Assembly: GCA_016110215.1 (NCBI GenBank)
Contig: JADWQD010000003.1
Span: 930,001 to 994,000, forward strand
Direction: 5' to 3'
Length of the DNA: 64,000 bases
From: Capronia americana
Lineage: Eukaryota > Ascomycota > Eurotiomycetes > Chaetothyriales > Herpotrichiellaceae
The notes beneath the pieces are model-generated. The model was not told the origin of the DNA. It saw only the letters and a list, made by a program, of their open reading frames with translations, and did not search any database. How positions within the stretch are numbered: the first letter of the stretch is position 1; each line of letters opens with the position of its first letter. The translations under genes and the position numbers were made by a program. Positions 10,932 to 23,026 of the stretch are shown in pieces.

Positions 10932-13900
10932 TCATCCCCAGCCATCATCCTCCTCACCATCGTGCTGCACGGCGCTCTTGAACTGGGGAATCGTGTCGTC
11001 TACATCCCACAGTTTCACCAGCGGGAAGTCGTAGCCAACCTCGTTGAAGTCCTCGTCCCCATCGTCGGCTGGCTCGGAGTTGGAGCTTGGGGCCTCGTCA
11101 AGCGGCGGAAGCTTATTGCCCTTTTCTGGGTGTCGCTTCTTTACCAGCCTCTTCATGTTTTGTGTCGCCACTTGTTTCGCACCTCTGATCTCGCCCCAGG
11201 ACGACCCGGCCACACCATCCTCCTTGGCTTCCTCCCTCCATAGATGGTAGAACGGAAGTCCCATTTCCTTGTACGTGTCTGGCGTGATGGGCGTCGGCGG
11301 TGGATTCAGTCCTGTCAAAAGCTTGAACGTGCGGGCATCGATGAGCTGGATGTTGAGGAGTTTGGAACTGGCCACGTCCCAGATTCGCGGATCATTGTCA
11401 TCGCGTTCGATATGCTGCTCAATGCTGCCTCCTGCTCCAAGACTAAGGCTTTGCACCGGTTCTTTTTCCATAATCGTCAGGTGAACTTCTTTACCATAGT
11501 AGAGATGCACCAGGTCAGCTGCTCCGAAAGATATGTCAGCCGAGTGTTCGGTCCCACAATGGCCACATCGATTGTCAGCTGCAGGTCAGGAGGGGAGCAA
11601 TGTTCGACGAGGAATAGCCACAAAAGGAAAAGCCAGCGCTTACCGTCGGATAGCACTTTGCCGCGACATGTAAGTCTCTGCAACCTGACAGCCACACCTA
11701 GTTGCTCCAGGATGTTCACCTTCACTTCTCCAACAGTATTGCCCGCCGCGTAGAAGCTCCCCTCCGGGGCGACGATATATACACCAGCAGATCCGCCACC
11801 ACGTGCATTGTGCACTACGTACAGGGTGCATTCCTGGCTTTCCATTAGAAGATCACGATCAACATAAACAACCTGGTCAAACGTACCTTGCAAAGGCCAC
11901 ACTCCGCAAGGGTGAGTCCTGCTAAATCATGAGTGGACGGCGTGCGATTGCGCTCAACATCGAAGACGGAAATACGTACCGGGACTCAACCGCTTTGCGC
12001 CGTAGATGACCGATATATGATCTGTAGACATGCCAATTTGTTCGGACAATCTCTTCACGAACGACGAGACGGAGTCTGTCCCGTCTACTGTCATCGGCAG
12101 AGTCCTGTGGTCGAACTTCACGAACACCTCCATCCTCCCTCTCTGAGCCGAGGTACCACCCCTTGATGATCCAACCAAAATAATCTCGGTATTCTCGCGA
12201 CGGTCTACACATGCGTCGATGATCACGGGGAGATTGGAGCCGTCGCTTCCCGCGTCACACAGTATCTTCGTCGAGTCATCAAGCTCTGGTCCACCCCAAA
12301 ACGGCCTCACCGAGTAGTGTGCTGTTGATATGCCCATGACCTTTTGAATCTCTGTCCTCAGAGCCGCCACGGTGCTGGATTTCTCAAGTGCTAGACGGCA
12401 TCGTGCCCCGGTCGTGTCCAGGGAGGACGCTTTGTAGGGTTCCCGCATCTGCACCTTGCAGAAGAGCATATCATCCTTGCGAGGCGGCGCCTAGATGCCA
12501 AATATTAGCGGCCAAGACATACGCGGTATTGCACCCTTAGTCCGCTTGCAACTGATTTAGACTTACCCAGACAAATGGTAATTCCGCCGGGAGTTCTCTT
12601 TTCGCAAATTCGGGAACTGCAAGCTCTCTAGAAAATTCCCAAGCCTCGAGGACAGCACGCCACGTACGGACAGCTATCAGTGCGCTTCTGACGTTGTGTG
12701 CGCAGGAGTCGACATACAGGGATCCATGACGGTTTCCGAGTTTTGCCCGAATGACAGCAAGCATTGTATCAAAGTCATCATCAAGGTCGAACTTATCGTT
12801 GTCAGTTCAGCTGCCACGAAGAGTTATCGAAGCTGGGAGAGAAGCTCGTACCTGAATGGCCACCGCTGGGCCCGACACACCTTGCACCCGGGTTTTGAAG
12901 GTACATTTTGACACGGGCCGCTGGCTGATTTCAACCTCGATGACGCTCCGAGACGTCAAAGGGACGGGCGATTCGGCTACAAGATCACTCATGACCTTCT
13001 CACGAGGCTTCAGTCGGGTGCGCAAGTTCTTGATGTGTACAGTGTCGCCATCTCGCAGTCCTAACTCTTCAGGGCTCTTCAAAACATTGAAGCTCCGTGC
13101 TTGAGATCTCGACGAATCGTTGTAAGAATCGTGGAGGCACACATCCTTCACCGAGCCCGCGAACATGCGGTCAACATCGTACTGCGGGATGATCTGAAGT
13201 TGGATGCCACCGACCGTATCACGCCCAGTGACTTGCCACTCGACTGAAGCTCCGACAAGTGTTGACGCTCTCCTCCATAATCGCCGCGATTCGTCACTGT
13301 TTCGTGAATTGTGATCACCAGGTCTAGGTCCTGCCCTTCTCGGGTCCTCAGCGGCAGTTTCTGTGGCGACAAACTGTTTCACCACGCCTGGCTGGGTCGA
13401 AATACCATCCAGCCATCTCTGTTGCGGGAGGACGACATAGTCCTGGACTGGGGTCAACCTGTTCATATGACGGAGTAGGGCGGCCATATTCCCCAATGCA
13501 GCTTCACCGGTGATGCCATTCACACCGCCAAGGAAGGGTCGGACAACGAGCTTCTGCGTGCCTTTGCATCGGAATCTAATCCACATTGCCTCCATCTCTG
13601 GGTTATACGATCAGGACACGAGGGACTGTGTCTCGGGGCAGCAATACTTACGATACATGGGAAAGAACAACCCTCCGAGCGCAGCTATGGGAGGTGGCAA
13701 ATCCTGGCGGAACGCGTGGACGTTGAACAGTGGGAAGCTGCCTAGGCCAGGAGGTAGTTGGTAAGTCTTACCATCTTCCGGAATGCGTATTGTGCGCTTG
13801 AAGGAGATGCTGAGAAGGCGATGGCCTCCTCTGCGAATAATGATTGAAGGAGACGAGTACCGTGAAGCCTCGTCCCTTGCCTCATGCCGCTTAGAAGTAT

Positions 13901-15698
13901 CTACTGCAGCATCGATTTGGTCTGGGAACACGCGGCTGAAAAACGATGCAATTGATTGTCGGTGGTTGATCTTCAAGGGCCTGTGCTCGTTGTAGCAAGA
14001 TCGACCCGTTGTAACACCGACCTCGGTCGTAAACACGTCTTTCCAGGTCGAATGTACCCGATGACCGTAGGCTTTCAAGTCATAATCTATCGCGAGAGGC
14101 TTGAGGTCTCGTGTCACAGTCAGCTCACGCATGGACAGCGACTTTGTGAACCAGGCATACCTGGGTGCTCCCTGATTAGATGCTGGCCCAATCCCGTCAC
14201 TGGTAAATTAGAAGGGACCTCTATCAAACGTGAGACATCTCGATTCTCAGACGCGCCGGGCGTGAGCTTGGCGCGAAGTCCTGTAACTTGTAGTCTTATG
14301 CCACTACCTGCAGCTCTGGAACCTGAAATGGAAGGCCGTTCATTCGGACTTCTGTTCGCCTCAGTCGTGGCAGGCGCCTTATTTCCGAAGCCATAAGACG
14401 AGGTCGCATGATCTGGCGATCTTGTAGTTTGACTTGCAGTGGACGAGAACAATCCAAAGGAGGAAGCGGCGGGTGATAGACCTTCCCTCAAGCCAGCGTC
14501 GCTCCGTGGCCTAGAGTGAGATTCCCTGGTTGTTGCACGGCGTAGGAGTCCCGAAAGGCCTGGTAGTCTCTGTCTCCGAGATGAATCTGAAGATGGCTGG
14601 AGGATTCCTGTCAGGCTAGGCATCAGTGTGTATCACCACGGGGGGGAGCAGGGGCATGGATTTACTATGGTGAGGTTGCGGCCTTGAAGTTGATGTTGCC
14701 CCTATGATCTCCATAATTGCGCCCTCTACAAGGAGGTAGTTCTGGTCACTTTTGCCCCGGAATCGACAAATGCCTCGGTGGTGAGCATTGAGAGGGAAGA
14801 CCATCTCGTTGGGAAGGCCGAGAACGGCGGAACTTTCCGGAACGACCTGTATAAATGTCAGCAAAAGTGTTGCGAGGGGCTCAAGCAAGATACCAAAGAA
14901 GTCAGTGGGCGCTCGACTTGCTGCTCCACGAAGGACATGATCTTGAATGACGCAGAACGTGGGACGAATTGGCGAGAGATATCAATGAGGACAGCGGAAT
15001 TGCTCTGGAGATTGCGCAAGAGCTTTTTTCGGACACCTTGTCCGAACGTGGCAATGTTGACGACGTTCGAGAGCAGGAGCGACCAGGGCACAAGATCGGA
15101 CCCTCGGTGTGGAGTACCTAAAAAGACAATTCCTCGGGTCGACTGAATGATCGACCCGTAGAACTCTTGTGCTTCATGTGCCAGGACGAGAGCCTTGTGT
15201 TGTCAGTGATTTGACTCGGGAGGACGCACCACTCGTACCTTCTTGACAACGATACCACCGAGGCTGTGGGCGATGAAGACAAGTGGCCTGTCTCTTGCCT
15301 GACTCTGGAGCTCAGTATTATACCACGCCTAACAAGTAGAGCATACTTCGTCGGCCCGGAGCAATCTCAATCGGTTGAGGAGGTCCCTGGCAAAATTTTC
15401 GATCCCAGCTATAGAGGTGCTGAAGGCCAATGCCGAGTCGTAGGCGAAGGACATTATTCTAGCGTTGGGCACTGAAGTAGGCAGAAGGTCTTCCAGCCAG
15501 AACGTCCCGGTTTTGACATCGGTCCAGGTCTTCTTGACTGACCCGTTGAGCCCGTGGACCGCAACGACGCTGCGATGTCAGCACCTTGGATATTGGGTCT
15601 GCGAGTTCGAGAGTGGCGCACTCAACATCAGGTGCTAAGACATCGCCGCGAAATTCCGGAGTCGGGTAGAGCACAAATAGGCCGTGAGAGCCTGACAT
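10932..15698 (-). CDS. SesB-like alpha/beta hydrolase fused to three ubiquitin-like modules
   Basis: Thirteen exons, about 1360 residues: 15622-15698, 15347-15569, 15239-15298, 14894-15193, 14666-14846, 14237-14607, 13652-14171, 12852-13597, 12567-12791, 11980-12490, 11887-11918, 11644-11833, 10932-11578. All joins keep frame. The exon 6/7 join is the least certain. Residues 1-285 form a serine hydrolase of the SesB type known from fungal NLR proteins: VVAVHGLNGS, nucleophile Ser112 in AHSLGG, then VFLGTPHRGSD. Residues 285-405 are a Ser-rich linker. Residues 405-830 match a domain I know from filamentous-fungal proteins (YVVLPQQRWLDG at 631-642, then VEWQVTGRDTVGG). Ubiquitin-like folds follow at about 912-992, 1021-1096 and 1099-1187. 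The middle one starts MEVFVKF and ends in ARGGG, close to ubiquitin in length. The acidic C-terminal part contains SKLLNIQLIDA. Effector use of the hydrolase is inference. Two adjacent genes are possible, but no stop or start separates them. Confidence 0.8.
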
Positions 15699-17384
15699 GC
15701 CGGCATCCTGTTCCAAACAGTCGGGTCAGACAGCGGGGTTCGATAGGCATACGGGGGCTATATTCACGTCAAGCTCTGCAATACCTGTCGCATTCTCGCT
15801 CGCTTGCTTGGAGGTGCCCTTCAAATTGCGCGACATGGTTTCCATCCAGCAAATGCCGGTTGGCAAAGTGAAACTGAAACGAGAAAATCAGCTGCTTTGA
15901 CGATAGTATGACAAAGGACGATTCATGGAGGAGGAGGGTCAATAAAGAGATGCAATAGCGAGATCAGCCGTCCAGGCGGTGCCATAACCCCTCGATGCTC
16001 AGCCTCCAAGTCGGGCGCGCCCTTCCGTATCGAGCCTCGCGGCCTGGATCTCAGCCAGCCAAGCAAGGGAAGGCGAACAGCTAGACCTAAAATGGTCGCA
16101 GCAAGGCGGAATCCGACCAACAAAGGTACAGGAGGTCCGTAACTGGTCCGTATCTGCGTGAGGCTCCTGGCAAAGCCGCACAGAGACGATGTGATCGGGG
16201 TTTCTTCGTAGCATGGAGTTGTTCTCTCGCCTTGACTTCAACGTCCAAGGAAATTCGTGCAAAGATATCCGTTTGAAGGCTGAGAAACTCGTTGTAACGG
16301 TGTCTCGAGTTGATGGATTCATTCCCAATGTTGATTGTGATGCTAAGAAAGTTCGAGGTGAACGAAGAAGCTGAGCATGCAGCTACAGCCCCGCGCCTTC
16401 GGTATCATTCGTCACCGAGAACCGACCCTCAGAGTGGACGAGTTGAGTAGATGGACGCCTTGCAATCCCGACTTTGGGGTTATTAGCAGAGCTTGTTCGA
16501 GAGGGAATCGTGTCTCTGAAGCTGTGGACGGTACGCTTCGAGTGGGAGCCATGCAAGGGCGCAAGGAGGTGGAGAAGTCGCCGACTATGTAAGTAGGTAG
16601 CCACGATAATCTCGGTGACACAGCAGGTAGACGTCCACGGGTACGAGTGTAGCTAAACGCGTACGAAAAAGCTAGAGCTCAAAAGTCGTTCGATGACGGG
16701 AAGGAAAACGAGCCCCCCTCCCCCTCCGCCCAGAAGGCTGCTTGCCTGGGTCTTGAGTATTCCGGACCGTCACTACCGAGACATAATCGCGTAGCCTCCC
16801 ATGCTAGCAGATTGCTCGAGCGGGAGTCGACCTTCCATGGTGCCAGGCTGTAACGACCGCATCGCCTGAGGTTGGCCAAGTCCTTTGGTCTTCACTCTTA
16901 CCGGCAACGTCTTAATTCGTTCATGCTCTTGACATTCAGCCCAGGCCTTCACCTTGATGAGGATTCGATCTCAGATATTAGCCCTTGTCGTTGAGGAGGG
17001 GGCTTGGCGTGAAAAGCCTTGACATGATGGACGGCACGAGGATGAGCAGCCTACCAGTAGATCGGCGAGGAATGATGTCGCAGGCAGTGGTTGTCCAAAA
17101 AAGGGCGGAGGAGGAAGAGGGACTCTTATCATTGCGATCGTGCTCCTTCACAGGTACGAGGGTTGACGAAGAGCTTTCTGGAACAAGCTGAGGCGAGAGG
17201 GCAATTAGATGGCTTCGAGACATACAATATGGAAGGGAAAACGACCAATGCGGGGTAAATAGACCACCGTGCTCGTTACGGTCGACCATTGGACCTCTAG
17301 GATGATGATTTCCTACGGATGGTGGGATGATCATAAATGCACAGAACTACAGTGTAGACATGTAATTGAGCTCGTCGAGTCACC
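15699..17384. other. Intergenic tract, no supported gene
   Basis: It contains the promoter side of the hydrolase-ubiquitin gene and the 3' side of the P450 gene. Short frames on both strands (for example 15999-16328 minus) have no family features. Nothing else seen. Confidence 0.45.
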
Positions 17385-19175
17385 TCACCCATGGAGAATC
17401 CCTTTCCTATTGCCCTCGCCTCGCCGGTTGAATTTGACAATGACGCCGGACTGCTTCCAGAACCAGACGGCCTCGGTCTTCCACTCCGGCTGATCCGCCG
17501 CCCACTCGAGATCGAAATGGCGTAGGATCTGTGGGATGAATTTGCCCATTTCCAGGATGGAGATGTTCTTGCCGATGCAGGTTCGTGCTCCAGCACCAAA
17601 CTGCGGCTCGATCAGTCAGTTAGTGAACTGCTTGCGAGGTGATAATGCCAAAAAAAAAAAAAACCATTGGAGCAGGCTTACGGCAAGGAAGCTCCTTTCC
17701 ATCAGTTTCAACCGCTCAGGCTCAGCTTCCAGCCACCTCTCCGGCCGAAAAGCGTCCGCATCATCGCCATACACTGTCTTGTCCAGGTGCACCACCGGCG
17801 CTGTGATGCTGACATTCGTGCCGCCGGGAAGGTCGACCCCGCAGATCGTCGCACCCTCGGGAGGCACGTATCTTTCCAATGGGTATGCAACACCGGGGTG
17901 TAGGCGCATGGCTTCTTTCATCACGGCTTGTCTGGAACTTTATCAGTCGAGGGCGATGGTGGCTCGGCGTGCATGAACATACAGGTACGGCAGTTTGAGA
18001 CATTCCTCGTAAGAAATATAAGGTGAAAGCTGTCCGTTGTTCTCGGCTCCATCGATTTCCGCGACGAGCTTCTGATATGCCGCGGGCGTTTTGATGAGGT
18101 AGTAGAAGCATGCGCGCAGGGACACGGCCGTGGTATCGGATCCAGCGATCTACGGGTGGTCAGCATGCCGTGCACTACTGCCCCAGCATCGAATTTGTGG
18201 TGAGACTCAACTATATTGTTGGACAGGTGGTTCATCATGTCCCTGTGAGGAATTTGACCGTCCTTGGCCTCCTGATCTCTGAGCTGGGCGAGGAAGTCTG
18301 TTCTTCCGGTCTTCTCACCTTGCTGGCTGTCATATCGCGCGATTTCGTCCTCGGTGATCTGCGACCATAATCAGTATATGCCGAAACCCCGTCGTGTCGA
18401 TGAAGCTGACCTTGAGGAATCTGTGCAGAGGATCCGGTATTTGGGGGAATAGCCATTTCAGAGTGCGCACAAGGGTCTCGTTGCCGAGTAGGTACGGGTG
18501 CAGCTCGGGATACTGGCCGATGATTTTGACATAGTGCAGCACACCGTCCAGGTCGCCTATCATGCTGTCGATATCCCGGCGCTGTTCCAGAAATCCGAAT
18601 CGACGCTGAAAAGTCATGCAGGCAATCACGTCAAAGGCGTACCACTGGACCCATGCACCCAGATCGATCGGCTGCCCCTCCAAGTCACGCATGGCATCGA
18701 TGAAAATACCAGTGCACTGGTCGGCGTATGGCTCATACTTGCGCATGTTCGTCATGCTGAACAATTGGGCGACGGGTCTTTTCAAGTTGCGGTGGACGTC
18801 GGAGTCCCGCTCCGTGAAGACGCTTGGCATGACTTTGCCTTGGTAGAACGGGCTCATGGTGTTGTAGAAGTTTGTCTTCAGAAACCTGCTCCCGCTGCCG
18901 ATGCCGTAGATGAGCGGGATCGCAGACGGGTCCGAGATGGACACATGATTTGGGCCAACTCGAACAATGGGACCATACTGTTCGTGAGCCTTTCTGTACT
19001 TCTCCGGAGCCTCTCCTCCAAACACCAGAGAGGATCGATAGAATCGGAAGAATCTCGCCGAAACTGGCCCGGGAAGACTTCGAAGTCCTGATCGCAGGGC
19101 TGTCCGAACACAATCGACCAAGTACCATCCTAGGAGGGCGACGCTCAGGTACCATATTACGGGAACGACGTCCAT
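17385..19175 (-). CDS. Cytochrome P450 monooxygenase, pisatin-demethylase-like
   Basis: Five exons, 18411-19175, 18212-18358, 17983-18149, 17682-17931 and 17385-17600, give 514 residues, the usual P450 length. The N-terminus is a single membrane anchor (VIWYLSVALLGWYLV) followed by the proline hinge LPGPV, so it sits in the ER facing the cytosol. Helix I carries AGSDTT, created exactly by the exon 2/3 join. The ExxR motif is EAMR, and FRPERW precedes the heme loop FGAGARTCIGK with the iron ligand Cys451. Overall resemblance is to fungal P450s of the pisatin demethylase group, which act on aromatic or phenolic compounds. The real substrate is unknown. Intron 4 contains a run of 14 T on the sense strand. 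It stands between the hydrolase-ubiquitin gene and the first HET gene, so a link with the redox cluster further right is only possible. Confidence 0.93.
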
Positions 19176-19679
19176 CTCGTAGGATCACCTTGCTTCCGTG
19201 TGTGGGTGGACTTCCACAGGTTAGCAGGCTGCTCTGCTTAGGCACTCCGTGTGATCCATAGCTCAACTTATATTGGGAGATACAACGTTATGGTCGCCAT
19301 GGCCCGCAACCCGACGCAGAGGCTGAAGGTCCCACATGAGACATGGAGAAATGTGGGAAAGACGGGAAAGTTTCAGGCCGTCCTATATTTGTCATTTGTG
19401 GCCTGTCGGCGTACCGATCGCTCGCCGATCGCCATGGCCCTGCATGTCTCTCTCCAGCCATTTATCAGTCGAACGCCCTTGGTCTCGTGGCGGGCAAGCG
19501 CAAAGATGTTCATTTGATCAAAGTCATAGGTTCGGCATCCGTCTTGGACCGTCCAGTGGTCCCAGGAGGGTGCAAGCAGTCCCGCTGGGTTACGAGGTTG
19601 GCCAGAATTGATGGCTCACTGGCACGAGCTTGGGATTGGCCAGCCGGAATGTTGGACTGTGCATACCACAGCCGTCAAT
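19176..19679. other. Intergenic, P450 promoter side
   Basis: Between the P450 start and the 3' end of the first HET gene, both on the minus strand. No gene or clear motif seen. Confidence 0.45.
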
Positions 19680-21929
19680 CTACGATACGTACCAGATCTG
19701 CGGGGTGTATACGATCCCCATCCCGGACGGCTCTTGGGTATTGTTTGGCCGACAGGCGACCGCACGGGCTCCATCCCCTTCCATGTCCGCTGCGGTTGGC
19801 GTTGAAAGAACAATTTGAGAGATGTAGGTGCAATGGATAGCGTTGGCGTCCTTGCTGAACATGTCCTTGAAACCCGATTTCCTCGCCGTGATCGACACCA
19901 GAGCCGCGGGAACTTGTTGGCCTCCAGCTCCTTGGCGGACCACCTCGCGCTGTGGACACAGGATACCGAGTTTTGAAGCTGGTGCCAGACCGCTGGTTCG
20001 CGACGACGGCGTGGATCCGTCGAGTGTCGCCCTGTACCAGATTTTGGTATGAACAGATTGAAACAGGAAATAGTCGTCTCGCAGAGGAATCGCCTCTATC
20101 TCGAAACCCTGGAACTCGACGCGCAGACCAAGGCCTTCCCGGATCTCAGCCACCTCGTTGAGCTCATTGAACGTGAATTTCGACTTCCAAAACGAGGCAC
20201 AGGCCCAGCGAAAGCCTTCCTCTTCCAACTTGACCCCCGGCGAGAAGATAATGTTCTTTGGAAGATACCGGACGCTTGAGAGCAGCTTCCTTGTCCGCTC
20301 CTGCACGGGCGTCGCGTCCAGTTCTTTGATGATGTCGCTTTCGAGCGCCATCATGCCGGCAAGGCATATATACGCGTCACCCTCCTTTGATGTGGAACGG
20401 CCGTTTAAGATCCGCAGTGAAGCCGCCATTGCTGGGACACCATCGCGCCAATAACTTTTCGAATGAGCTCTGCGCAGCTGCTCAAACTCCTGGAACAGGA
20501 TCGTCGCATCTCTGTCCACCACGGCGGTCGCAAGGGTACGGGAGCTAGAGAACTTCTGCAGTCTCTTGACCGTATCCGAGACGTTTAAAACACCATCCGC
20601 CAGCTTCACATGCAGGCCGCTGGCCCCCAGGGCGCCTTCCTGCATTGTCCAGACGCGACGGTCCCAGCTGCTACCGATAAGGCGGAGAAGAATGGCTCTT
20701 TCAGGCATGTCTTTGGTCAACTTCAACAGCTCCGAGTCCAGAACCAGGACTTTGGCTGCCCCGGCATAGGTGGCTGACATGCGCGCGATCGCCAGTCGGC
20801 GGTGTGCTTTCTCTCTGGGGATACACAGTGTGTCGATCCACAGCCCTAGCGGGGCGTCTGCCCTGCGGAAAAGCCGGGACGCTCCTGTGCGTTCGGGATA
20901 CAGTTCGCTGCACATACGTTGGAGGCGGAGCAATTGGCAGGTTGGCAACGAGTTCCCTGTCGTACAGCCAAGGCCGTCAGCCCAAACATGCGAGATGGCG
21001 ACAAACTTGGTCTTCCGGCTGGATGTGGCTTCGAGGCTCAGAGCATTGCCACTTCCATCCTCCCGGACCAGAATGACGGGGATGTCTCCTTGTTCGAGAA
21101 TTTCCTTTACCCGATCAACAGGTGCGGCGACCGAGTCGCATTGGCAACTTGGGTCGACGTGCTTAGTCTCGTACGTCGACTCGTCGATATTACGTGCAAT
21201 GCAACCAGCCGGGGAACAGACGTGGTGTGTCTCCATGGGCACCACTTCCTGCCTCACAATATCAGCGGCCAGCAATGCGGTGGGCGGACTGACTGTGTCG
21301 CAGAGGCGATGAACGTCGTTGATACACCAGCCGTTTTGCACAAGTCTGTCCGTGATCAGAGGAGACATGCCCCAATCGGCAAACACGGTCTTGTTCTTCG
21401 GAGGGAAGCTCTCGATTTTCAGATCGATGGCGAAGCTCAACGTGGCCCCCAGGACCATGATCGAGAGGACCACCTCGCTGGGTAACGGGCAGGAATCACC
21501 GGCTTCGAGCATGCAAAGCACGTGGGACCTCGCCTCCTCGAGGTCAGCTTCCATTTGGTCCACGTGTTTCGCCTTGACTTTCTTCCCCCACGCGTCGAGG
21601 TAAAGTGGCAGACTCTTCCGCGTGGTTATGGTCGGTGCCGTGGAGGTCCGCTGGACAAAGTCTTCCGTCGTCAGCGGCATGCGCAAGACGCGGCTCAGCA
21701 GGCCAAAGTACAGCCATGTCTGAAGGAAAGAGGCTGTTTCATCGGGTGGTCGTTGGCTGAAATCGAGACCGAGAAATTTATGTTTGTCAAAGCCCTTCTG
21801 GCTGGGATATTCCGTGAAGTCACAGTCGTGGTCATATTCCTCCTCACACAGGAAGGGGACCTGGATCCGCGTGCCTGGACCGGGAATGCTGGCTTGCTGT
21901 CCGCCGTCGCTCTCGTATAAATGATCCAT
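19680..21929 (-). CDS. HET-domain (heterokaryon incompatibility) protein
   Basis: Single exon, 749 residues, clear ATG. The HET domain lies at about residues 325-470. The core words are there: VAISHVWADG, then LWIDTLCIP, then AIARMSATYAGA and WDRRVWTMQEG. HET domains act as cell-death effectors in fungal vegetative incompatibility and are distantly related to TIR domains. Residues 1-320 are a separate region with Cys/His-rich words (HVCSPAGC and CQCDS) that could bind metal. I do not recognise a further named domain there. The C-terminal 250 residues are typical of long HET proteins. The gene is divergent from a second HET gene with 1.1 kb between the starts. A role in allorecognition is inferred from the family only. 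Confidence 0.9.
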   Translation of the reverse strand: MDHLYESDGGQQASIPGPGTRIQVPFLCEEEYDHDCDFTEYPSQKGFDKHKFLGLDFSQRPPDETASFLQTWLYFGLLSRVLRMPLTTEDFVQRTSTAPTITTRKSLPLYLDAWGKKVKAKHVDQMEADLEEARSHVLCMLEAGDSCPLPSEVVLSIMVLGATLSFAIDLKIESFPPKNKTVFADWGMSPLITDRLVQNGWCINDVHRLCDTVSPPTALLAADIVRQEVVPMETHHVCSPAGCIARNIDESTYETKHVDPSCQCDSVAAPVDRVKEILEQGDIPVILVREDGSGNALSLEATSSRKTKFVAISHVWADGLGCTTGNSLPTCQLLRLQRMCSELYPERTGASRLFRRADAPLGLWIDTLCIPREKAHRRLAIARMSATYAGAAKVLVLDSELLKLTKDMPERAILLRLIGSSWDRRVWTMQEGALGASGLHVKLADGVLNVSDTVKRLQKFSSSRTLATAVVDRDATILFQEFEQLRRAHSKSYWRDGVPAMAASLRILNGRSTSKEGDAYICLAGMMALESDIIKELDATPVQERTRKLLSSVRYLPKNIIFSPGVKLEEEGFRWACASFWKSKFTFNELNEVAEIREGLGLRVEFQGFEIEAIPLRDDYFLFQSVHTKIWYRATLDGSTPSSRTSGLAPASKLGILCPQREVVRQGAGGQQVPAALVSITARKSGFKDMFSKDANAIHCTYISQIVLSTPTAADMEGDGARAVACRPNNTQEPSGMGIVYTPQIWYVS

Positions 21930-23026
21930 TCCCTCTCCGCGTTTGAGTCGCTCTGTTTGGCAGTGTGTAGAGTGTTCTGGACGTAGGCTTATTTAACAAC
22001 CCAGCAATACAGGCGACGGATGTTCTTGCGATTACGCCGTACGCTGTCCTACGCAAGCATTGTTCTTGACCGAGTTCTTTGACTTGAGGTCTACATAGGA
22101 GGCAGCGAAAAGATCGAGCGCGCTGCCGAGAGAGGGGTGGTTGTGATTTTCGGCCCCCACGAGCCCATCACCCACAATGGCGCGCGGCCCTAGGCTTCTT
22201 CGCTAAAGTCGGCAATGGTGTGACAGGGCAGTGCGTGACAGTGTGACACATTCTTGAATCGTGCTTTGAAACTGGGGTACGGAGGCTCGCGCTGTCGCAG
22301 GTCGCTAGTTCAGTACCGAGTACTCGGTAGTATTAGGATAAAGCATGTGCCTGGGGAGACCTGATCAACCGGGGGTCAGGCTGGGCGGCTTACCTACGAA
22401 GGGACCTCCTGTCGTTTGAAGCTGATATTGCGTACAAGTGTTTCATTCCTTGCGACAACGCCGATGTCGTCAAGACTCAGAGTAAACGCTGCAGCATATG
22501 TAGTAACCTTCTCTTTCGTCCAATGGAACGGGAGCCTTTGTCTCTCGAATTGAGCGTCTCATTCTTGAAGTTGTTGTGGTGGTAAAGTATGAATGTCGAA
22601 GTCGCGCAAGGGCGTAAAAAATCGCCGAGGAATTTTAGCCCATCCTGCGTAGGAGATAATGCTCGAAGAACCCTGGAGTGCAATACGTGGAGGCAAGTGC
22701 GACGTTGGCGGACACGGACATTGCTGCCGGAGGCTCAATCTAGATGGCAGCAGCACTTGACCTGTCGTGATGGGTTGTGCTACCATCTTGTGTCTATCAC
22801 TGAGTCAACTCGATTCCCACATCGTGTTACGTTACTGTGCTAGAGCATCGCGACTGAAGTTGTGTAACAATCGAAGCAGGCACAGAGCGAACACAGCCTC
22901 AATCCAGATGGCGCGGAGGTTGTGGCCCTCAAGTCGAAGTAAGTGCTCAAATGAAGATGGATTTACTGACCTGACCTGAATCAAACGCTTCAATCCAAGC
23001 TTTTCCCAACAACTGACTCTGCCATT
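21930..23026. other. Shared upstream region of two divergent HET genes
   Basis: 1.1 kb between the divergent starts. It carries a GTAC-rich palindrome at about 22312-22335 (CAGTACCGAGTACTCGG). No gene supported. The frames at 22477-22843 are not protein-like. Confidence 0.45.

Noticed and set aside
11834..11886. Reading through this segment as coding (VVYVDRDLLMESQ)
   Set aside because: The splice signals GTACGT and CCAG and a TCTAAT branch site fit a 53 bp intron, and splicing rebuilds the end of a ubiquitin-like fold.
16963..16985. tRNA-like T-loop word near 16963 (GATTCGATCTC)
   Set aside because: No matching acceptor, D or anticodon stems around it.
17650..17663. Run of 14 A in the P450 intron as a transposon poly(A) tail
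   Set aside because: It lies inside a normal 81 bp intron with no element sequence or target duplication beside it.
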